Origin: G965205725 sp965205725
Lineage (GTDB): Bacteria; Pseudomonadota; Gammaproteobacteria; Pseudomonadales; Halieaceae
Direction: 5' to 3'
DNA: 64,000 bases
Assembly: GCA_965205725.1 (NCBI GenBank)
Contig: OZ242189.1
Coordinates: 1,922,001-1,986,000, forward strand
Shown: positions 1 through 10,262 of the stretch, piece by piece
How positions within the stretch are numbered: position 1 is the stretch's first letter
Layout: each line of letters opens with the position of its first letter
Notes under the pieces: model-generated
What the model saw: only the letters and a program-made list of their open reading frames with translations
Databases searched by the model: none
Told to the model about the DNA's origin: nothing
Translations under genes and position numbers: made by a program

Positions 1-3000
1 ACGCTTCCCTCAACTATGACAATGTTGTCTTTTACCAATAGCTCACAGCTTTCGCTGTACACATCGGAGAAAATAGTCACCTCAATGCGCGCACTGCGAT
101 CATCCAGAGTCAAGATCGCCATGGTATCACCGCGTTTGGTTTTCATGGCGCGCATGGATACAATCAAACCAGCAACTACTTGGGTCTTATTGCCATCGGC
201 CCGCAAGTTGGCAATCCTGCAGGGCACGAACCTTCGCAATTCTTGCTCATACTCATCAATAGGATGCCCGGTCACATAAAGGCCAAGTGTATCTTTTTCG
301 CCATTGAGTCGCTCTCGCAAAGTTTGTGGGCGAACATTGCGGTGAGCGCTGTAGACATTGCCCCCGGCTGCCACTGCCACGACATCTCCAAACATGTCTT
401 CAATTCCCGCGTCTCGGCCTTTGGCGCTCTGCTCCGCTGCCTGTAGGGCCTCTTCCAGCGCCGAGGCAAGTACTGAGCGATCTTCACCCAGCGAGTCAAA
501 AGCGCCTGACTTAATAAGGGCCTCTATGGCGCGGCGGTTAACCCGACGCGGGTCGGTTCGCGCGCAAAAATCAAATAAGCTGGAAAACGCTCCACCCGCC
601 TCACGCGCCGCAAGAATATTCTCGATGGGCCCTTCACCCAAACCCTTAATGGCACCCAAGCCGTAGACAATTTTTCCCGCATCGTTGACGGTGAACATAT
701 ATTTGCCTGCGTTAATGTCTGGCAAGCACAGGGGTAGCTTCAGGGCCCTGCACTCCTCCACGAAAATCACTATCTTATCGGTGTTCTGCAATTCAGAGCT
801 CATCACTGCTGCCATAAAGGGCGCCGGAAAGTGCGCTTTCAACCAGGCAGTTTGGTAGGACACCAGGGCATAGGCGACAGAGTGAGATTTGTTGAAACCA
901 TAACCGGCGAATTTTTCCACCAAATCGAAGATTTTCATCGCCAGATTCGAGTTTACGCCCTTGGCAACAGCGCCAGATTCAAATATCTCACGCTGCCTGG
1001 CCATTTCCTCATGTTTCTTCTTGCCCATGACGCGCCGCAGCACGTCGGCACCGCCGAGGGTATAACCGGCCAGCTCCTGAGCGATCTGCATCACCTGTTC
1101 CTGATACAAAATGATGCCGTAGGTGGGCTCCAAAATGGGTTTAAGCCACTCGTGTTGGTACTGTGCATCGGGGTAAGACAAAGCCTCACGGCCATGTTTG
1201 CGATCGATGAAGTTGTCCACCATGCCCGACTGCAGAGGGCCGGGACGAAACAGCGCCACCAGTGCCACAATGTCTTCAAAACGGTCGGGGCGCAGACGCT
1301 TGATCAAATCTTTCATGCCACGGGATTCCAACTGAAATACAGCGGTCGTTTCTGCACTTTGCAGCAAATCAAAACTGGCGCTGTCATCCAGCGGGATACC
1401 GGTAATATCCAGGGGCTTTTCGCCCGTACCGGCGCTGCGCTCGTTTATAATTTTCACCGCCCAATCAATGATGGTCAGAGTGCGCAGGCCGAGAAAGTCA
1501 AACTTGACCAGGCCCACATCTTCTACATCATCTTTGTCGTACTGCGTTACCAGCCCTTCACCAGACTCATCGCAAAACAGCGGCGAGAAATCGGTGAGCT
1601 GCGAGGGCGCAATAACCACGCCACCCGCGTGTTTACCCACGTTGCGAGTGATGCCTTCCAACTGCTCTGCCATATCCCAGATTTCCTGGGCCTCATCGTC
1701 CTCGGCGAGAAAGTCACGCAGCGGCTTCTCGTCTTCCAGCGCCCTGGCCAGCGTCATACCCACTTCAAAGGGAATCATTTTTGACAACTTGTCCGCGAGA
1801 CCGTAGGACTTACCCTGCACCCGCGCTACATCACGCACCACCGCCTTGGCAGCCATGGTGCCAAAAGTGATGATTTGTGACACCGCATCGCGGCCATATT
1901 GTTGTGCCACATAGTTGATTACCTGATCGCGGTTCTCCATGCAGAAATCCACGTCGAAGTCAGGCATAGATACCCGTTCAGGATTGAGGAAACGCTCAAA
2001 CAGCAAACCGTATTCCAGTGGATCCAGATCGGTGATCTCAAGGGCGTAGGCCACCAGAGACCCCGCACCCGAACCGCGCCCAGGGCCCACAGGAATACCG
2101 TGATTTTTCGACCAGCGGATGAAATCCATCACAATCAGGAAATAACCGGGAAAGCCCATCTGATTGATCACATTTAGTTCAAAATCCAGACGCTCACGAT
2201 ACATCCTCTGCTGCTCTGGGAAATTCGGCGCAGAAGAATCGAATAGCTTTTGCAGACGACGCTCCAGGCCATCGTGAGACAGTTGAGCAAAGTAAGCTTC
2301 CATGGTGATACCAGCGGGCACTGGATAGTCTGGCAAGCACGGCTTACCCAGCTCCAGGGCCACGCTGCAGCGACGTGCAATTTCAACCGTATTTTCCAAC
2401 GCTTCTGGTAGATCGCTGAACAGTTCACACATCTCCTGCGGGCTGCGCAGATACTGCTGCTCGGAATAGGCGCGCGCACGCCGAGGGTCATCGAGAGTAC
2501 GACCCTCATGGATACAAACACGCGCCTCGTGAGCCTCAAATTCAGATGCATCTAAAAAGCGCACATCATTAGTGGCAACCGCGGGACAATCAGCTTTTAC
2601 CGCTAGCGCTACCGCTGCCTGAATATACGCCTCTTCGTTTTCGCGCCCGGTTCGCTGCAATTCCAGATAAAAGCGATCAGGAAACATATCCATCCAAAAG
2701 CGCAAACGCTCTTCTGCCAGATCGGCCTTATTGGAGACCAACGCTTGACCCACATCGCCGACACGGGCGCCAGAAAGGGCTATAACTCCTTCAGAATATT
2801 CGGCGATCCAGTCTCGACTTACTTGAGCCACCCCCAGGTACTGGCCGTGGGTATAGGCCCGTGAAATCAGTTTAGTGAGGTTGCGATAGCCCCGCTCGGT
2901 CGCCGCCAACAAGCAGAGCAGGCTAACATTCTCTCGATCATCACCTTCGCAAACCAATAGATCGGTGGCAAAAATGGGCTTGATGCCCTCGGCTTGCGCC

Positions 3001-3161
3001 GCCTTGTAAAACTTAACAAGACCGTAGAAATTGGTTTGATCGCTTACCGCCACGGCTGGCATCTCCAGCTCGGCAACCCGTTTGACCAGCGGTTTAATTC
3101 TGACCAGGCCATCGACCAGGGAATACTCGGTATGGAGACGCAAATGGATAAAGTCAGGCAT
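1..3161 (-). CDS. dnaE: DNA polymerase III subunit alpha (3' end outside window)
   Basis: Catalytic alpha subunit of the replicative DNA polymerase III holoenzyme. The reading frame starts at the ATG at 3161-3159 with [18 protein letters not shown], the typical PHP-domain start of DnaE. It stays open to base 1, giving 1053 in-frame codons of the roughly 1160 usual for the family, so the C-terminus lies beyond the window. The palm signature PDFDVDF, holding two catalytic aspartates, falls at about residues 400-406, the place expected from E. coli D401/D403. The last visible residues ([18 protein letters not shown]) fit the OB-fold region. It begins 3 bp after the rnhB stop, so it is probably the last visible gene of the long minus-strand operon. 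Confidence 0.97.
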   Translation of the reverse strand, partial: MPDFIHLRLHTEYSLVDGLVRIKPLVKRVAELEMPAVAVSDQTNFYGLVKFYKAAQAEGIKPIFATDLLVCEGDDRENVSLLCLLAATERGYRNLTKLISRAYTHGQYLGVAQVSRDWIAEYSEGVIALSGARVGDVGQALVSNKADLAEERLRFWMDMFPDRFYLELQRTGRENEEAYIQAAVALAVKADCPAVATNDVRFLDASEFEAHEARVCIHEGRTLDDPRRARAYSEQQYLRSPQEMCELFSDLPEALENTVEIARRCSVALELGKPCLPDYPVPAGITMEAYFAQLSHDGLERRLQKLFDSSAPNFPEQQRMYRERLDFELNVINQMGFPGYFLIVMDFIRWSKNHGIPVGPGRGSGAGSLVAYALEITDLDPLEYGLLFERFLNPERVSMPDFDVDFCMENRDQVINYVAQQYGRDAVSQIITFGTMAAKAVVRDVARVQGKSYGLADKLSKMIPFEVGMTLARALEDEKPLRDFLAEDDEAQEIWDMAEQLEGITRNVGKHAGGVVIAPSQLTDFSPLFCDESGEGLVTQYDKDDVEDVGLVKFDFLGLRTLTIIDWAVKIINERSAGTGEKPLDITGIPLDDSASFDLLQSAETTAVFQLESRGMKDLIKRLRPDRFEDIVALVALFRPGPLQSGMVDNFIDRKHGREALSYPDAQYQHEWLKPILEPTYGIILYQEQVMQIAQELAGYTLGGADVLRRVMGKKKHEEMARQREIFESGAVAKGVNSNLAMKIFDLVEKFAGYGFNKSHSVAYALVSYQTAWLKAHFPAPFMAAVMSSELQNTDKIVIFVEECRALKLPLCLPDINAGKYMFTVNDAGKIVYGLGAIKGLGEGPIENILAAREAGGAFSSLFDFCARTDPRRVNRRAIEALIKSGAFDSLGEDRSVLASALEEALQAAEQSAKGRDAGIEDMFGDVVAVAAGGNVYSAHRNVRPQTLRERLNGEKDTLGLYVTGHPIDEYEQELRRFVPCRIANLRADGNKTQVVAGLIVSMRAMKTKRGDTMAILTLDDRSARIEVTIFSDVYSESCELLVKDNIVIVEGS

Positions 3162-3164
3162 AAG

Positions 3165-3767
3165 CTATGGTAACAAATCTCTGACCGGGGCAAAGGAACG
3201 GCGGTGAATTTCTGTCACGCCCAGCTCTTTCAGTGCAGTCAAATGCGCTTTTGTGGGATAACCCTTGTGTTGCGCCAGACCATAGCCGGGGTAGCGCTGA
3301 TCCATCGCCACCATTTCGCTATCGCGCTGGACTTTCGCCAAAATCGAGGCTGCGGCAATAGCAGGGACCCTGTCATCGCCCCTAACCACCGCAGCGGCTA
3401 AATAGTCCCATTTGGGCAAACGGTTGCCGTCAACCAACACGTACTCCGGCTGTACCTGCAGGCCTTCTATCGCTCGGCGCATCGCCAGCATACTGGCGTG
3501 AAGAATATTGAGTTCGTCGATTTCCGCGACGCTGGCTCTGGCAATACACCAGGCAGATGCATCAGACTTTATGACTTTGGTCAGAGATTCCCGACGCTTT
3601 TCAGATAATTTCTTTGAATCGCGCAAACCTTCAATGGGCCGGGCAGGATCGAGAATCACCGCCGCGGCAACGACATCACCAGCCAGCGGACCGCGGCCCA
3701 CTTCGTCGACCCCGGCTAGCAGGTCGCCCTCATACCTGTGGGAAAACAAATCATTCGCGGCGATCAT
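3165..3767 (-). CDS. rnhB: ribonuclease HII
   Basis: Endonuclease that cuts RNA in RNA-DNA hybrids and starts removal of misincorporated ribonucleotides. The 200-residue length is normal. The N-terminal signature [12 protein letters not shown] (catalytic Asp and Glu at about residues 19-20) is followed by DSKKLS near residue 50 and by a conserved Asp-containing C-terminal half. The start ATG at 3767 gives [22 protein letters not shown], but no clear Shine-Dalgarno sequence precedes it. In most gammaproteobacteria lpxB lies directly upstream. Here the upstream neighbour is fabZ, 119 bp away, and lpxA and lpxB are missing. Confidence 0.96.
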   Translation of the reverse strand: MIAANDLFSHRYEGDLLAGVDEVGRGPLAGDVVAAAVILDPARPIEGLRDSKKLSEKRRESLTKVIKSDASAWCIARASVAEIDELNILHASMLAMRRAIEGLQVQPEYVLVDGNRLPKWDYLAAAVVRGDDRVPAIAAASILAKVQRDSEMVAMDQRYPGYGLAQHKGYPTKAHLTALKELGVTEIHRRSFAPVRDLLP

Positions 3768-3804
3768 GCCACTGCGGCGGCTAACCGAAAATCAGACTCG
3801 ATCA

Positions 3805-3911
3805 GGCTAACAGTCTGCACAGAGAAGAGCCTTCAGCCTTGTGGCGCTCAACGACTGGCACAGAGAAGAGCCTTTAGCCTTGACGCTCAACGGTCGGCAC
3901 AAAGAATAGTC
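3805..3911. repeat. about 39-bp tandem repeats overlapping the fabZ 3' end
   Basis: Two nearly identical units (3805-3844 and 3845-3883) and a partial third (3884-3911) share the pattern cgctcaacg..tgg/cggcacagagaagagcctt.agccttg. The third unit contains the last codons and stop of fabZ, so the array appears to have grown outward from the end of fabZ. It fills the space between fabZ and rnhB where lpxA and lpxB stand in relatives. No hairpin with a T-run was seen. Confidence 0.75.
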
Positions 3912-4315
3912 GCAGAGGCGCACATCTCGCCGTCCACATCCGCACTAACGTCAAACTTCCAGATGCCGCGACGGTCGGAGATAACCTGAGACCGCAGCAT
4001 TAACTGATCTCCAGGCACCACTGGCCGCTTAAAGCGCAGTTTGTCGGCGCCAACAAAGTAATAGATTGAGCCATCGGCCGGTTTCTTGTCCATCGTCTTA
4101 AAGCCGAGAATGCCAGAAACCTGGGCCATGGCTTCAACCAGCAACACTCCGGGAAATACCGGAGTGTCGGGGAAATGCCCGTCAAAGAAAGGTTCGTTCA
4201 CCGTCACATTTTTCATACCGACAACAGACTCGCCCAAATTGAGCTCAACGACTCTATCCACCAGCAAAAACGGGTAGCGATGTGGCAGGTACTCGCGTAT
4301 TTCTACAACGTCCAT
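3887..4315 (-). CDS. fabZ: 3-hydroxyacyl-[acyl-carrier-protein] dehydratase FabZ
   Basis: Hot-dog-fold dehydratase that converts 3-hydroxyacyl-ACP to trans-2-enoyl-ACP in type II fatty acid synthesis. The start of the mature sequence ([20 protein letters not shown]) has the catalytic His region [10 protein letters not shown]. The central [17 protein letters not shown] block, with the catalytic Glu helix following ([10 protein letters not shown]), is canonical. The ATG at 4315 is chosen; GTG and TTG codons lie just upstream in frame at 4321 and 4318. The gene begins about a dozen bases after the skp stop. lpxD, which normally separates skp and fabZ, is not there. The last codons fall inside a short tandem repeat. 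Confidence 0.95.
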   Translation of the reverse strand: MDVVEIREYLPHRYPFLLVDRVVELNLGESVVGMKNVTVNEPFFDGHFPDTPVFPGVLLVEAMAQVSGILGFKTMDKKPADGSIYYFVGADKLRFKRPVVPGDQLMLRSQVISDRRGIWKFDVSADVDGEMCASATILCADR

Positions 4316-4327
4316 CAACACAGCGTT

Positions 4328-4876
4328 TTACTGGGCTGCGGACAACTGATTGAGTTTGTCAGTCACCTTGGCGGTGATGCTATAGGTGGTGTCTGCGTGG
4401 ATGACGATACCCTGCTGCTCGTTGCGCTGTAGCAATAAGCCAATACCTTCACTCTGGATCAGATCGCGCAATACTGCCTGCACTAGCGGTGTCATCTCCT
4501 GCAGCAAAGCCTGCCCCACTTCCTGCTCAGACTTTTGCAACTTACCCATAACGTGCTCAAGATCAGAATTCATATTAGCGATACGCTTACCGGCAGTTTG
4601 TCTCTGTTCTTCATTCATCACTGGTAGCTCTTTTCGCGCCTCTTCCACCATTTTGTCTCGCTCTTCCGCCAGCTTATCCAGCTCAGCCTTATCAGATGCG
4701 TAGTCCGCCTGCTCGCGCAGCGCGGCAATTCGTCGCTGGGCTTCGTCAGTCTGCAACATGGCTTGCTCCAAGTTGACGACAGCAATTTTACCTTGGGCGG
4801 ATGCCAGACCTGGCAGCACACACAATGCCAGTAACACAAAAAGAACACTTACATACTTGGACACAGCTTTCTCCAT
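4328..4876 (-). CDS. skp: OmpH/Skp family periplasmic chaperone
   Basis: Periplasmic holdase that delivers unfolded outer-membrane proteins to the BAM complex. The ATG at 4876 gives a positively charged start (MEKAVSKYVS) and a hydrophobic segment ending LASA before QGKIAVVNLEQA, a typical cleavable signal peptide followed by the Skp/OmpH core. The rest is rich in charged residues and predicted long helices, as expected for the tentacle region. The 182-residue precursor length is near normal. It follows bamA by 16 bp, the standard order, and is followed directly by fabZ instead of lpxD. Confidence 0.93.
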   Translation of the reverse strand: MEKAVSKYVSVLFVLLALCVLPGLASAQGKIAVVNLEQAMLQTDEAQRRIAALREQADYASDKAELDKLAEERDKMVEEARKELPVMNEEQRQTAGKRIANMNSDLEHVMGKLQKSEQEVGQALLQEMTPLVQAVLRDLIQSEGIGLLLQRNEQQGIVIHADTTYSITAKVTDKLNQLSAAQ

Positions 4877-4892
4877 AATTATCAAAAAAATC

Positions 4893-7484
4893 TTAGAAAC
4901 CACGACCCAGAGTGAACTGGAAGGGCTCGTCTTCATCAAATTCACCTTTGTTCAGCGGCTTGGCCAGGCTGAACGTCATCGGCCCGAAACCAGTTATCCA
5001 GGTAACACCAACACCCACTGAATACCTGATTTCATCAACACCGATGTCAAAGCAATTAATTTGCACCGAACTACAATTCGTATTAAATACATTACCGGCA
5101 TCAATAAAGAAGGCCGACCGGATTGAACGCTGATCTTTAATAAACGGTAACGGGAATATTAACTCAACGCCACCTTCAACCAGAACATTACCACCAAAAG
5201 GATCAGGATCATCCAGCACCGGATCAACAATTAGCTCGCCATTGCTATCAACATAACCAAACAGAGAACCACCCGGCCCACCAAGTTCAAGCGGGTTGCC
5301 ATTTTCATCGATTTCGGTAACCGGTTGAGCGATACGATACTCCTGAGCAGGTGTACTGCGCGGACCCAGAGTATTGCTCTCATAACCTCGCACCGAGCCA
5401 AAGCCACCGGCGAAGAAATGCTCGTAGAAAGGCAAACTTGTAGTATCACCATAGCCATCGCCGTAGCCCAGCTCAGTTCTAAAGCGCAGCGTAAAGTTCT
5501 TGAAGAGCGGGTAGTAATACTCGCCGCGGTAGGTCAGCTTGTAAAATTCAAGATCACTGGCGGGCATGGACACTTCTAGTGCAACAGACTGAGATGCCCC
5601 TCGAGTCGCATTAATTCCTCTGTTCAAAGTGGACTGCGTCCAACTGGAGGTAACGGCCCAGTTAAGGAACTCATCTCCGTTGTTATCCAGGAAACCCAGA
5701 TCAGAAGAGGGAAACTGATCCAGTTCCAGTGTACTAACAGGTTGAAGGACCTCTATACCGGAGTAGGTACCATCGTCAAGTTGGGTAGACTCGTACCAGC
5801 TATCCACGCCCTGCTGCAAACGCGGACTGGATTTAATTTCCTGTACCGCAAAGCGACCGGCTGTGATCTCAGTATTAGAGATGCCAAAGCTGAACCCCAG
5901 ACGCTCTGTCTCTTTAATGGGATAGCCGAAGTTAATTGCACCCCCTAGTGTATCGGTGGTATAGCTGGCCACGTTGACCTCTTCCAGGTCTGTCGTGCGA
6001 TAAAAGACATTAAAACCCCGGCTCACTCCATCTTCAGTGTAATAAGGATTGGTGTAGCTGAAATTATAGAAATCCTGATAGTTGCTGGAATTAAGACTAA
6101 GGCCCACACGCTTGCCAGAACCCAGGAAGTTATCCTGCTGAACATTCACCCCCAGAATCAGACCTGTGCCCTGGGCGAATCCAAAGCTCGCGCCAATGCT
6201 GCCTGAGGACTGCTCCTCTACTTCAAACTCAACATCAATCAAATCGTCGTGACCGGGCACTTCAGGAGTTTCCAGCACTGCCTGCTTAAAAAAGCCAAGC
6301 CGCTCAAGGCGTATTCGAGAAGTCTCAATCGCCGCTGAGGAAGCGGGAGCTCCTTCCATCTGGCGCATTTCCCGTCGCAGCACTTCGTCTTTGGTGCGCG
6401 TATTGCCGTGGAAGCTGATACGACGCACATAGGTGCGCTTGCCCGGGTCCACAAAGAACTTCATTTCGACGGTATTGTCCTCGTCGTCGATCTCCGGGAT
6501 ACCAGTCACCTTGGCAAAGTTATAACCTTCATTACCCAGCCGCTGAGTGAGGTACTCCTCAGTGCTCGTCACCATCTGCTGGGAAAAAATTTGCCCCTCG
6601 CGAACGATCAAGAACCTGCGTAAATCGTCTTCCGGCAGAACCAGGTCGCCGGAAAGCTCAACTGCGTCAACCGTATACTCCTCTCCCTCGGTAATATTGG
6701 CGGTGATATAAACGGCGTCTTTTTCGGGAGTGACTGAGACCTGGGTAGAATCAATACTGAACTTCAAATAGCCCCTATCCATGTAATAGGAGGTCAGAGT
6801 TTCCAAATCTCCACTGAGTTTTTCTTTGGAATACTTGTCGTCACTGGTAATCCAGGACAACCAGCCGGTCGCATGGAGTTCCAATAGGTCGTCCAGTTCC
6901 TCGTCATCGAAGACCTCATTGCCGACGATGTTAATATGCTTAATGGTGGCGACTGAGCCCTCATTGACATCGATATTCACAGACACCCGATTGCGCGGCT
7001 CCGGGATTACGTCGGTGTCGATGCTGGCGTCGTAGCGACCCTGCTGAACGTACTGACGCACCAACTCCATTTGCATGCCTTCAAGGGTAGAGCGCTGAAA
7101 CACCTTACCCTCGGATAAGCCAGCGCCCTTCAGACCATCTAACAAAGCCTCAGTTTCAATGGCCTTATTACCCTCAATTACAATCTCGGAAATACTGGGG
7201 CGCTCGGTCACCAGAATGACCAATACGTTACCGTCCCGACCCATTTGAATATCGTCGAAATTACCGGTGGCAAATAGTGAACGTACCGAGCTGCGAATCA
7301 GTTGCTCGTCGACTAAATCACCCACGGCGAGTGGCACTACCGCAAACACGGAACCCGCAGAGATACGCTGCAGACCCTCTACACGAATGTCCGACACAAT
7401 AAACGTCTCAGCCCGCGCAGGCAGCGACAAAAATACAAACATACCCAGCAGTATAAAAAAGGCCGATCTGGAAAAGCGATTCAT
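4893..7484 (-). CDS. bamA: outer membrane protein assembly factor BamA
   Basis: Essential beta-barrel insertase of the outer membrane (Omp85 family). The ATG at 7484 gives MNRFSRSAFF and a signal peptide ending PARAETF. An in-frame Met at 7520 would overlap rseP and is less likely. Five POTRA-like repeats fill roughly the first half (for example ISEIVIEGNKAI and VRRISFHGNTRT). The barrel carries the loop-6 motif VRGYESNTLGPR near residue 696, with Tyr where E. coli has RGF. The last residue is Phe (FTLGRGF), the usual barrel end signal. At 863 residues it is about 50 longer than E. coli BamA, mostly in barrel loops. Confidence 0.96.
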   Translation of the reverse strand: MNRFSRSAFFILLGMFVFLSLPARAETFIVSDIRVEGLQRISAGSVFAVVPLAVGDLVDEQLIRSSVRSLFATGNFDDIQMGRDGNVLVILVTERPSISEIVIEGNKAIETEALLDGLKGAGLSEGKVFQRSTLEGMQMELVRQYVQQGRYDASIDTDVIPEPRNRVSVNIDVNEGSVATIKHINIVGNEVFDDEELDDLLELHATGWLSWITSDDKYSKEKLSGDLETLTSYYMDRGYLKFSIDSTQVSVTPEKDAVYITANITEGEEYTVDAVELSGDLVLPEDDLRRFLIVREGQIFSQQMVTSTEEYLTQRLGNEGYNFAKVTGIPEIDDEDNTVEMKFFVDPGKRTYVRRISFHGNTRTKDEVLRREMRQMEGAPASSAAIETSRIRLERLGFFKQAVLETPEVPGHDDLIDVEFEVEEQSSGSIGASFGFAQGTGLILGVNVQQDNFLGSGKRVGLSLNSSNYQDFYNFSYTNPYYTEDGVSRGFNVFYRTTDLEEVNVASYTTDTLGGAINFGYPIKETERLGFSFGISNTEITAGRFAVQEIKSSPRLQQGVDSWYESTQLDDGTYSGIEVLQPVSTLELDQFPSSDLGFLDNNGDEFLNWAVTSSWTQSTLNRGINATRGASQSVALEVSMPASDLEFYKLTYRGEYYYPLFKNFTLRFRTELGYGDGYGDTTSLPFYEHFFAGGFGSVRGYESNTLGPRSTPAQEYRIAQPVTEIDENGNPLELGGPGGSLFGYVDSNGELIVDPVLDDPDPFGGNVLVEGGVELIFPLPFIKDQRSIRSAFFIDAGNVFNTNCSSVQINCFDIGVDEIRYSVGVGVTWITGFGPMTFSLAKPLNKGEFDEDEPFQFTLGRGF

Positions 7485-7506
7485 TAGCTTGTCTTTATTA
7501 TCCCGT

Positions 7507-8862
7507 TTATAAGCGAGCAAAGTCGTTGTAAAGAGCCAACATCATCACGCCGACGATGATCAACAAGCCCACCTGGTAGCCGAGCATTTGTACCTTTTCC
7601 GGCACGGGTCGCCCGACCAGCATTTCAATCGTGTAGTACATCAGGTGTCCGCCATCCAAAACTGGCACGGGCAACAGGTTCAAAACCCCCAAACTTACAC
7701 TCAGCAACGCAATAAAGGCCATGTAGGCCTCCAGCCCCGACTGGGCAGAAGCGCTGGCAACTTTAGCAATCGTAATCGGGCCGCTCAAGTTTTTATGGGA
7801 AATAAGTCCGGTCAACATCTTTTTAATGGATTTCAGTGTAAAAACGACCAAATCCCCAGTTCTTTGGGTGGCCTTTGCCAGGGCCTCCAACGGACCGTAG
7901 TGAAACTGGCGAATCAGATGTTCAGGATACTCAGGTGGCTTGACACTCAATCCAACCTGTCCAAACGCCTCGCCGTCGGCTGTGAGCTTGCGCGCTGGCG
8001 TCAACACCGTATCAAACTGCTCGCCGCCACGCTGTACAACGATCTCTATAGAGACGCCGGGAAGGGCGCGCACATAATCCACCCATTCATTCCAATCGTT
8101 CAGAATCTCGCCATCGGCGCTGAGAATTTCATCGCCTGGCTGCAAGTTGGCTGCGGCAGCCGGGCTGGCTGCAATCACTTCATCAAGAACAACGGGAATA
8201 TGCGGCCGGAACACCTTGATGCCCAACCCGCCTATAAGATCAGGCTGCTCGGTATTTACCTGCCAGTCACGCAGCATGCCTTCAGACTCGTAGACCATAT
8301 CCGAACCGGGATAACGCACCGAAAACGCAAGCGGGCCGGTATCGCCAATGCGGTCGAGCAGGCGGAAGTGAACGGCTTGCCAGGTTGGTGTTGGGTGGCC
8401 GTCAATCGCCACGATCTCCTGCCCGGACTCCAACCCGGCTATTTCCGCGACCGAGCCTTCCTCGACAGACTGAATCAGCGGAGCGACACCAGTTTCACCG
8501 GCCATAAATACAAACCAATAGGCCAATACAGCCAATAATAAATTCGCCAGGGGTCCGGCGGAGACAATAGCAATCCTCGCCAGTACAGGCTTGCGATTAA
8601 AAGCCAGGTGCTCCATTCCCGGAGTGATTTCATCAACCCGCTCATCGAGCATTTTCACATAGCCACCCAGGGGAATCGCTGCGATCACATATTCCGTGTC
8701 CAGCTTGTCGCGCCAGCGCAACAGAGGCATGCCAAAACCAATTGAAAAGCGTTCAACCCGAACGCCACAGCGCCGCGCCACCCAAAAGTGGCCAAATTCG
8801 TGGATGGCAATCAATACGCCGAGCGAGAACAGTGTAATTGCTATAGTGTATAAAAGATCCAA
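7507..8862 (-). CDS. rseP: RIP metalloprotease RseP (site-2 protease)
   Basis: Inner-membrane zinc protease that makes the second cut in anti-sigma factors such as RseA. The zinc-binding HEFGH is at residues 21-25 in the first membrane segment. Two PDZ-like domains lie in the middle (around VAEIAGLESGQEIVAIDG and AAAANLQPGDEILSADG). The C-terminal LLPVPVLDGGHL contains the LDG motif with the third ligand Asp. The length of 451 residues is normal. It is normally co-transcribed directly after dxr, but here a 168-bp MITE-like element separates the two. Confidence 0.96.
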   Translation of the reverse strand: MDLLYTIAITLFSLGVLIAIHEFGHFWVARRCGVRVERFSIGFGMPLLRWRDKLDTEYVIAAIPLGGYVKMLDERVDEITPGMEHLAFNRKPVLARIAIVSAGPLANLLLAVLAYWFVFMAGETGVAPLIQSVEEGSVAEIAGLESGQEIVAIDGHPTPTWQAVHFRLLDRIGDTGPLAFSVRYPGSDMVYESEGMLRDWQVNTEQPDLIGGLGIKVFRPHIPVVLDEVIAASPAAAANLQPGDEILSADGEILNDWNEWVDYVRALPGVSIEIVVQRGGEQFDTVLTPARKLTADGEAFGQVGLSVKPPEYPEHLIRQFHYGPLEALAKATQRTGDLVVFTLKSIKKMLTGLISHKNLSGPITIAKVASASAQSGLEAYMAFIALLSVSLGVLNLLPVPVLDGGHLMYYTIEMLVGRPVPEKVQMLGYQVGLLIIVGVMMLALYNDFARL

Positions 8863-8894
8863 ACCGCTACCTATGTCTATTTTTCAAATATTTC

Positions 8895-9062
8895 GAGACC
8901 TTTGCACGAAAACCATTTCACCTGCCTGCTGTCGTCGCCTAAAAGCAAAGCCTCTACGCCTGGTAAAATCGTACTCAATCGGTCATTTATACGCATAAAC
9001 TCCCTCATTGCGTGCGGGTTTGCCTGGCCTGAAAGCGACATCATCTTCCGTGCAAAGGTCTC
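8895..9062 (-). mobile_element. MITE-like element copy 1 (168 bp) between dxr and rseP
   Basis: Non-coding element with terminal inverted repeats GAGACCTTTGCACG/CGTGCAAAGGTCTC, imperfect but extending to about 29 bp. It is flanked by the 5-bp target duplication ATTTC (8890-8894 and 9063-9067). It is inverted relative to the other three copies in the window and has slightly different internal sequence. No transposase is encoded. Its right-hand end as drawn forms the last codons and stop of dxr. Confidence 0.9.
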
Positions 9063-10258
9063 ATTTCACTGATCACAACCCAGGCCCGCCGACGAGCATC
9101 GGCATCTGCCTTTTTGACCACAGTCAAAGAGTCCGGTTCATCGATATTTGCAGAATCGAGGACTGCTTCAATCACTCCTGCAATATCAGTAAAACCAATA
9201 CGACCCTGCAAAAATGCCTCCACTGCTACTTCATTGCTGGCGTTGAGCACTACAGCGGCAGTTCCACCCATATCTGCCGCTCCTCTGGCCAACGCCAGAC
9301 AAGGGAATCGCTGATCGTCCGGCGCCTCAAAATCCAGCCGCCCGGTACCGATGATATCAAGATTAGGTACGGCCGAGCCAATCCGCTCGGGCCACGCCAG
9401 ACCGTAAGCGATGGGTGTGCGCATGTCCGGATTTCCCAGCTCGGCAAGTACCGAGCCGTCAGCATACTGAACCATTGAGTGAATGACACTCTGTGGATGC
9501 ACCACGACCTCTATATCCTGCGAAGCCACATCGAACAACCAGCAAGCCTCAATCAATTCCAGACCCTTGTTCATCAGGGTCGCTGAATCGACTGAAATTT
9601 TTCTCCCCATACTCCAATTGGGATGGACGCAAGCCTGGTCGGGAGTCGCAGCCCGCATTTGCTCGAAGCTCCATTCGCGAAAAGGTCCGCCTGACGCTGT
9701 TAACAGAATTTTGCTGACACCGCTCTTAACAGGTTGTGCTCGCTCGGTAGCAGGCAGACACTGGAAGATAGCATTGTGTTCGCTATCAATCGGTAGCAAC
9801 ACGCAATGGCTGTCACGCACAGCGTTCATAAACAGTTGGCCCGTCATCACCAGGGATTCTTTATTGGCCAGCAATACTTTCTTGCCCGCCTCAACCGCTG
9901 CCCAGGTCGGCTCAAGTCCAGCGGCGCCCACGATAGCGGCCATAACAATATCCACGACATCTGCGGCGGCAACTTGGCACAGAGACTCCAGGCCGGAAAG
10001 CACTTGCGTGGCACTAGTGCTTGCGCCCAGTTGATCTTGCAATTGCACCGCCGAAGCTTCGTCCAGCATCACCGCATAGCGAGGCTCGAAAGACACGCAA
10101 TGCCGATACATGGTATCCACTGAGGAATTCGCGGTCAGCGCGTAGACGCGATAGCGCTCGGGATGCTGAGCCAACACGTCCAGTGTCGACTCGCCGATCG
10201 AGCCAGTACTTCCCAACACCGTGACCCACTGCACGGGGTGTGTCAAAGTCGTGTTCAC
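9041..10258 (-). CDS. dxr: 1-deoxy-D-xylulose 5-phosphate reductoisomerase, C-terminus altered by insertion
   Basis: Second enzyme of the MEP isoprenoid pathway, converting DXP to MEP with NADPH. The NADPH motif [16 protein letters not shown] is at the N-terminus. The GTG at 10258 lies 4 bp after the cdsA stop. Substrate and metal motifs such as [15 protein letters not shown] and [11 protein letters not shown] are present. The end reads [16 protein letters not shown], and the last seven residues come from the MITE-like element. Removing the element and one copy of its target duplication restores VVISEIFEK-stop. The change affects only the far C-terminal tail, so the enzyme is probably active. 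Confidence 0.96.
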   Translation of the reverse strand: MNTTLTHPVQWVTVLGSTGSIGESTLDVLAQHPERYRVYALTANSSVDTMYRHCVSFEPRYAVMLDEASAVQLQDQLGASTSATQVLSGLESLCQVAAADVVDIVMAAIVGAAGLEPTWAAVEAGKKVLLANKESLVMTGQLFMNAVRDSHCVLLPIDSEHNAIFQCLPATERAQPVKSGVSKILLTASGGPFREWSFEQMRAATPDQACVHPNWSMGRKISVDSATLMNKGLELIEACWLFDVASQDIEVVVHPQSVIHSMVQYADGSVLAELGNPDMRTPIAYGLAWPERIGSAVPNLDIIGTGRLDFEAPDDQRFPCLALARGAADMGGTAAVVLNASNEVAVEAFLQGRIGFTDIAGVIEAVLDSANIDEPDSLTVVKKADADARRRAWVVISEMRPLHGR

Positions 10259-10262
10259 CGAG

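Noticed and set aside
831..1784. 317-codon plus-strand frame opposite dnaE
   Set aside because: It lies wholly antisense to the conserved DnaE palm region, has no recognisable domain, and its composition follows the opposite strand.
7588..8538. 316-codon plus-strand frame opposite rseP
   Set aside because: Antisense shadow of a well-supported gene, with no ribosome-binding site or family motif.
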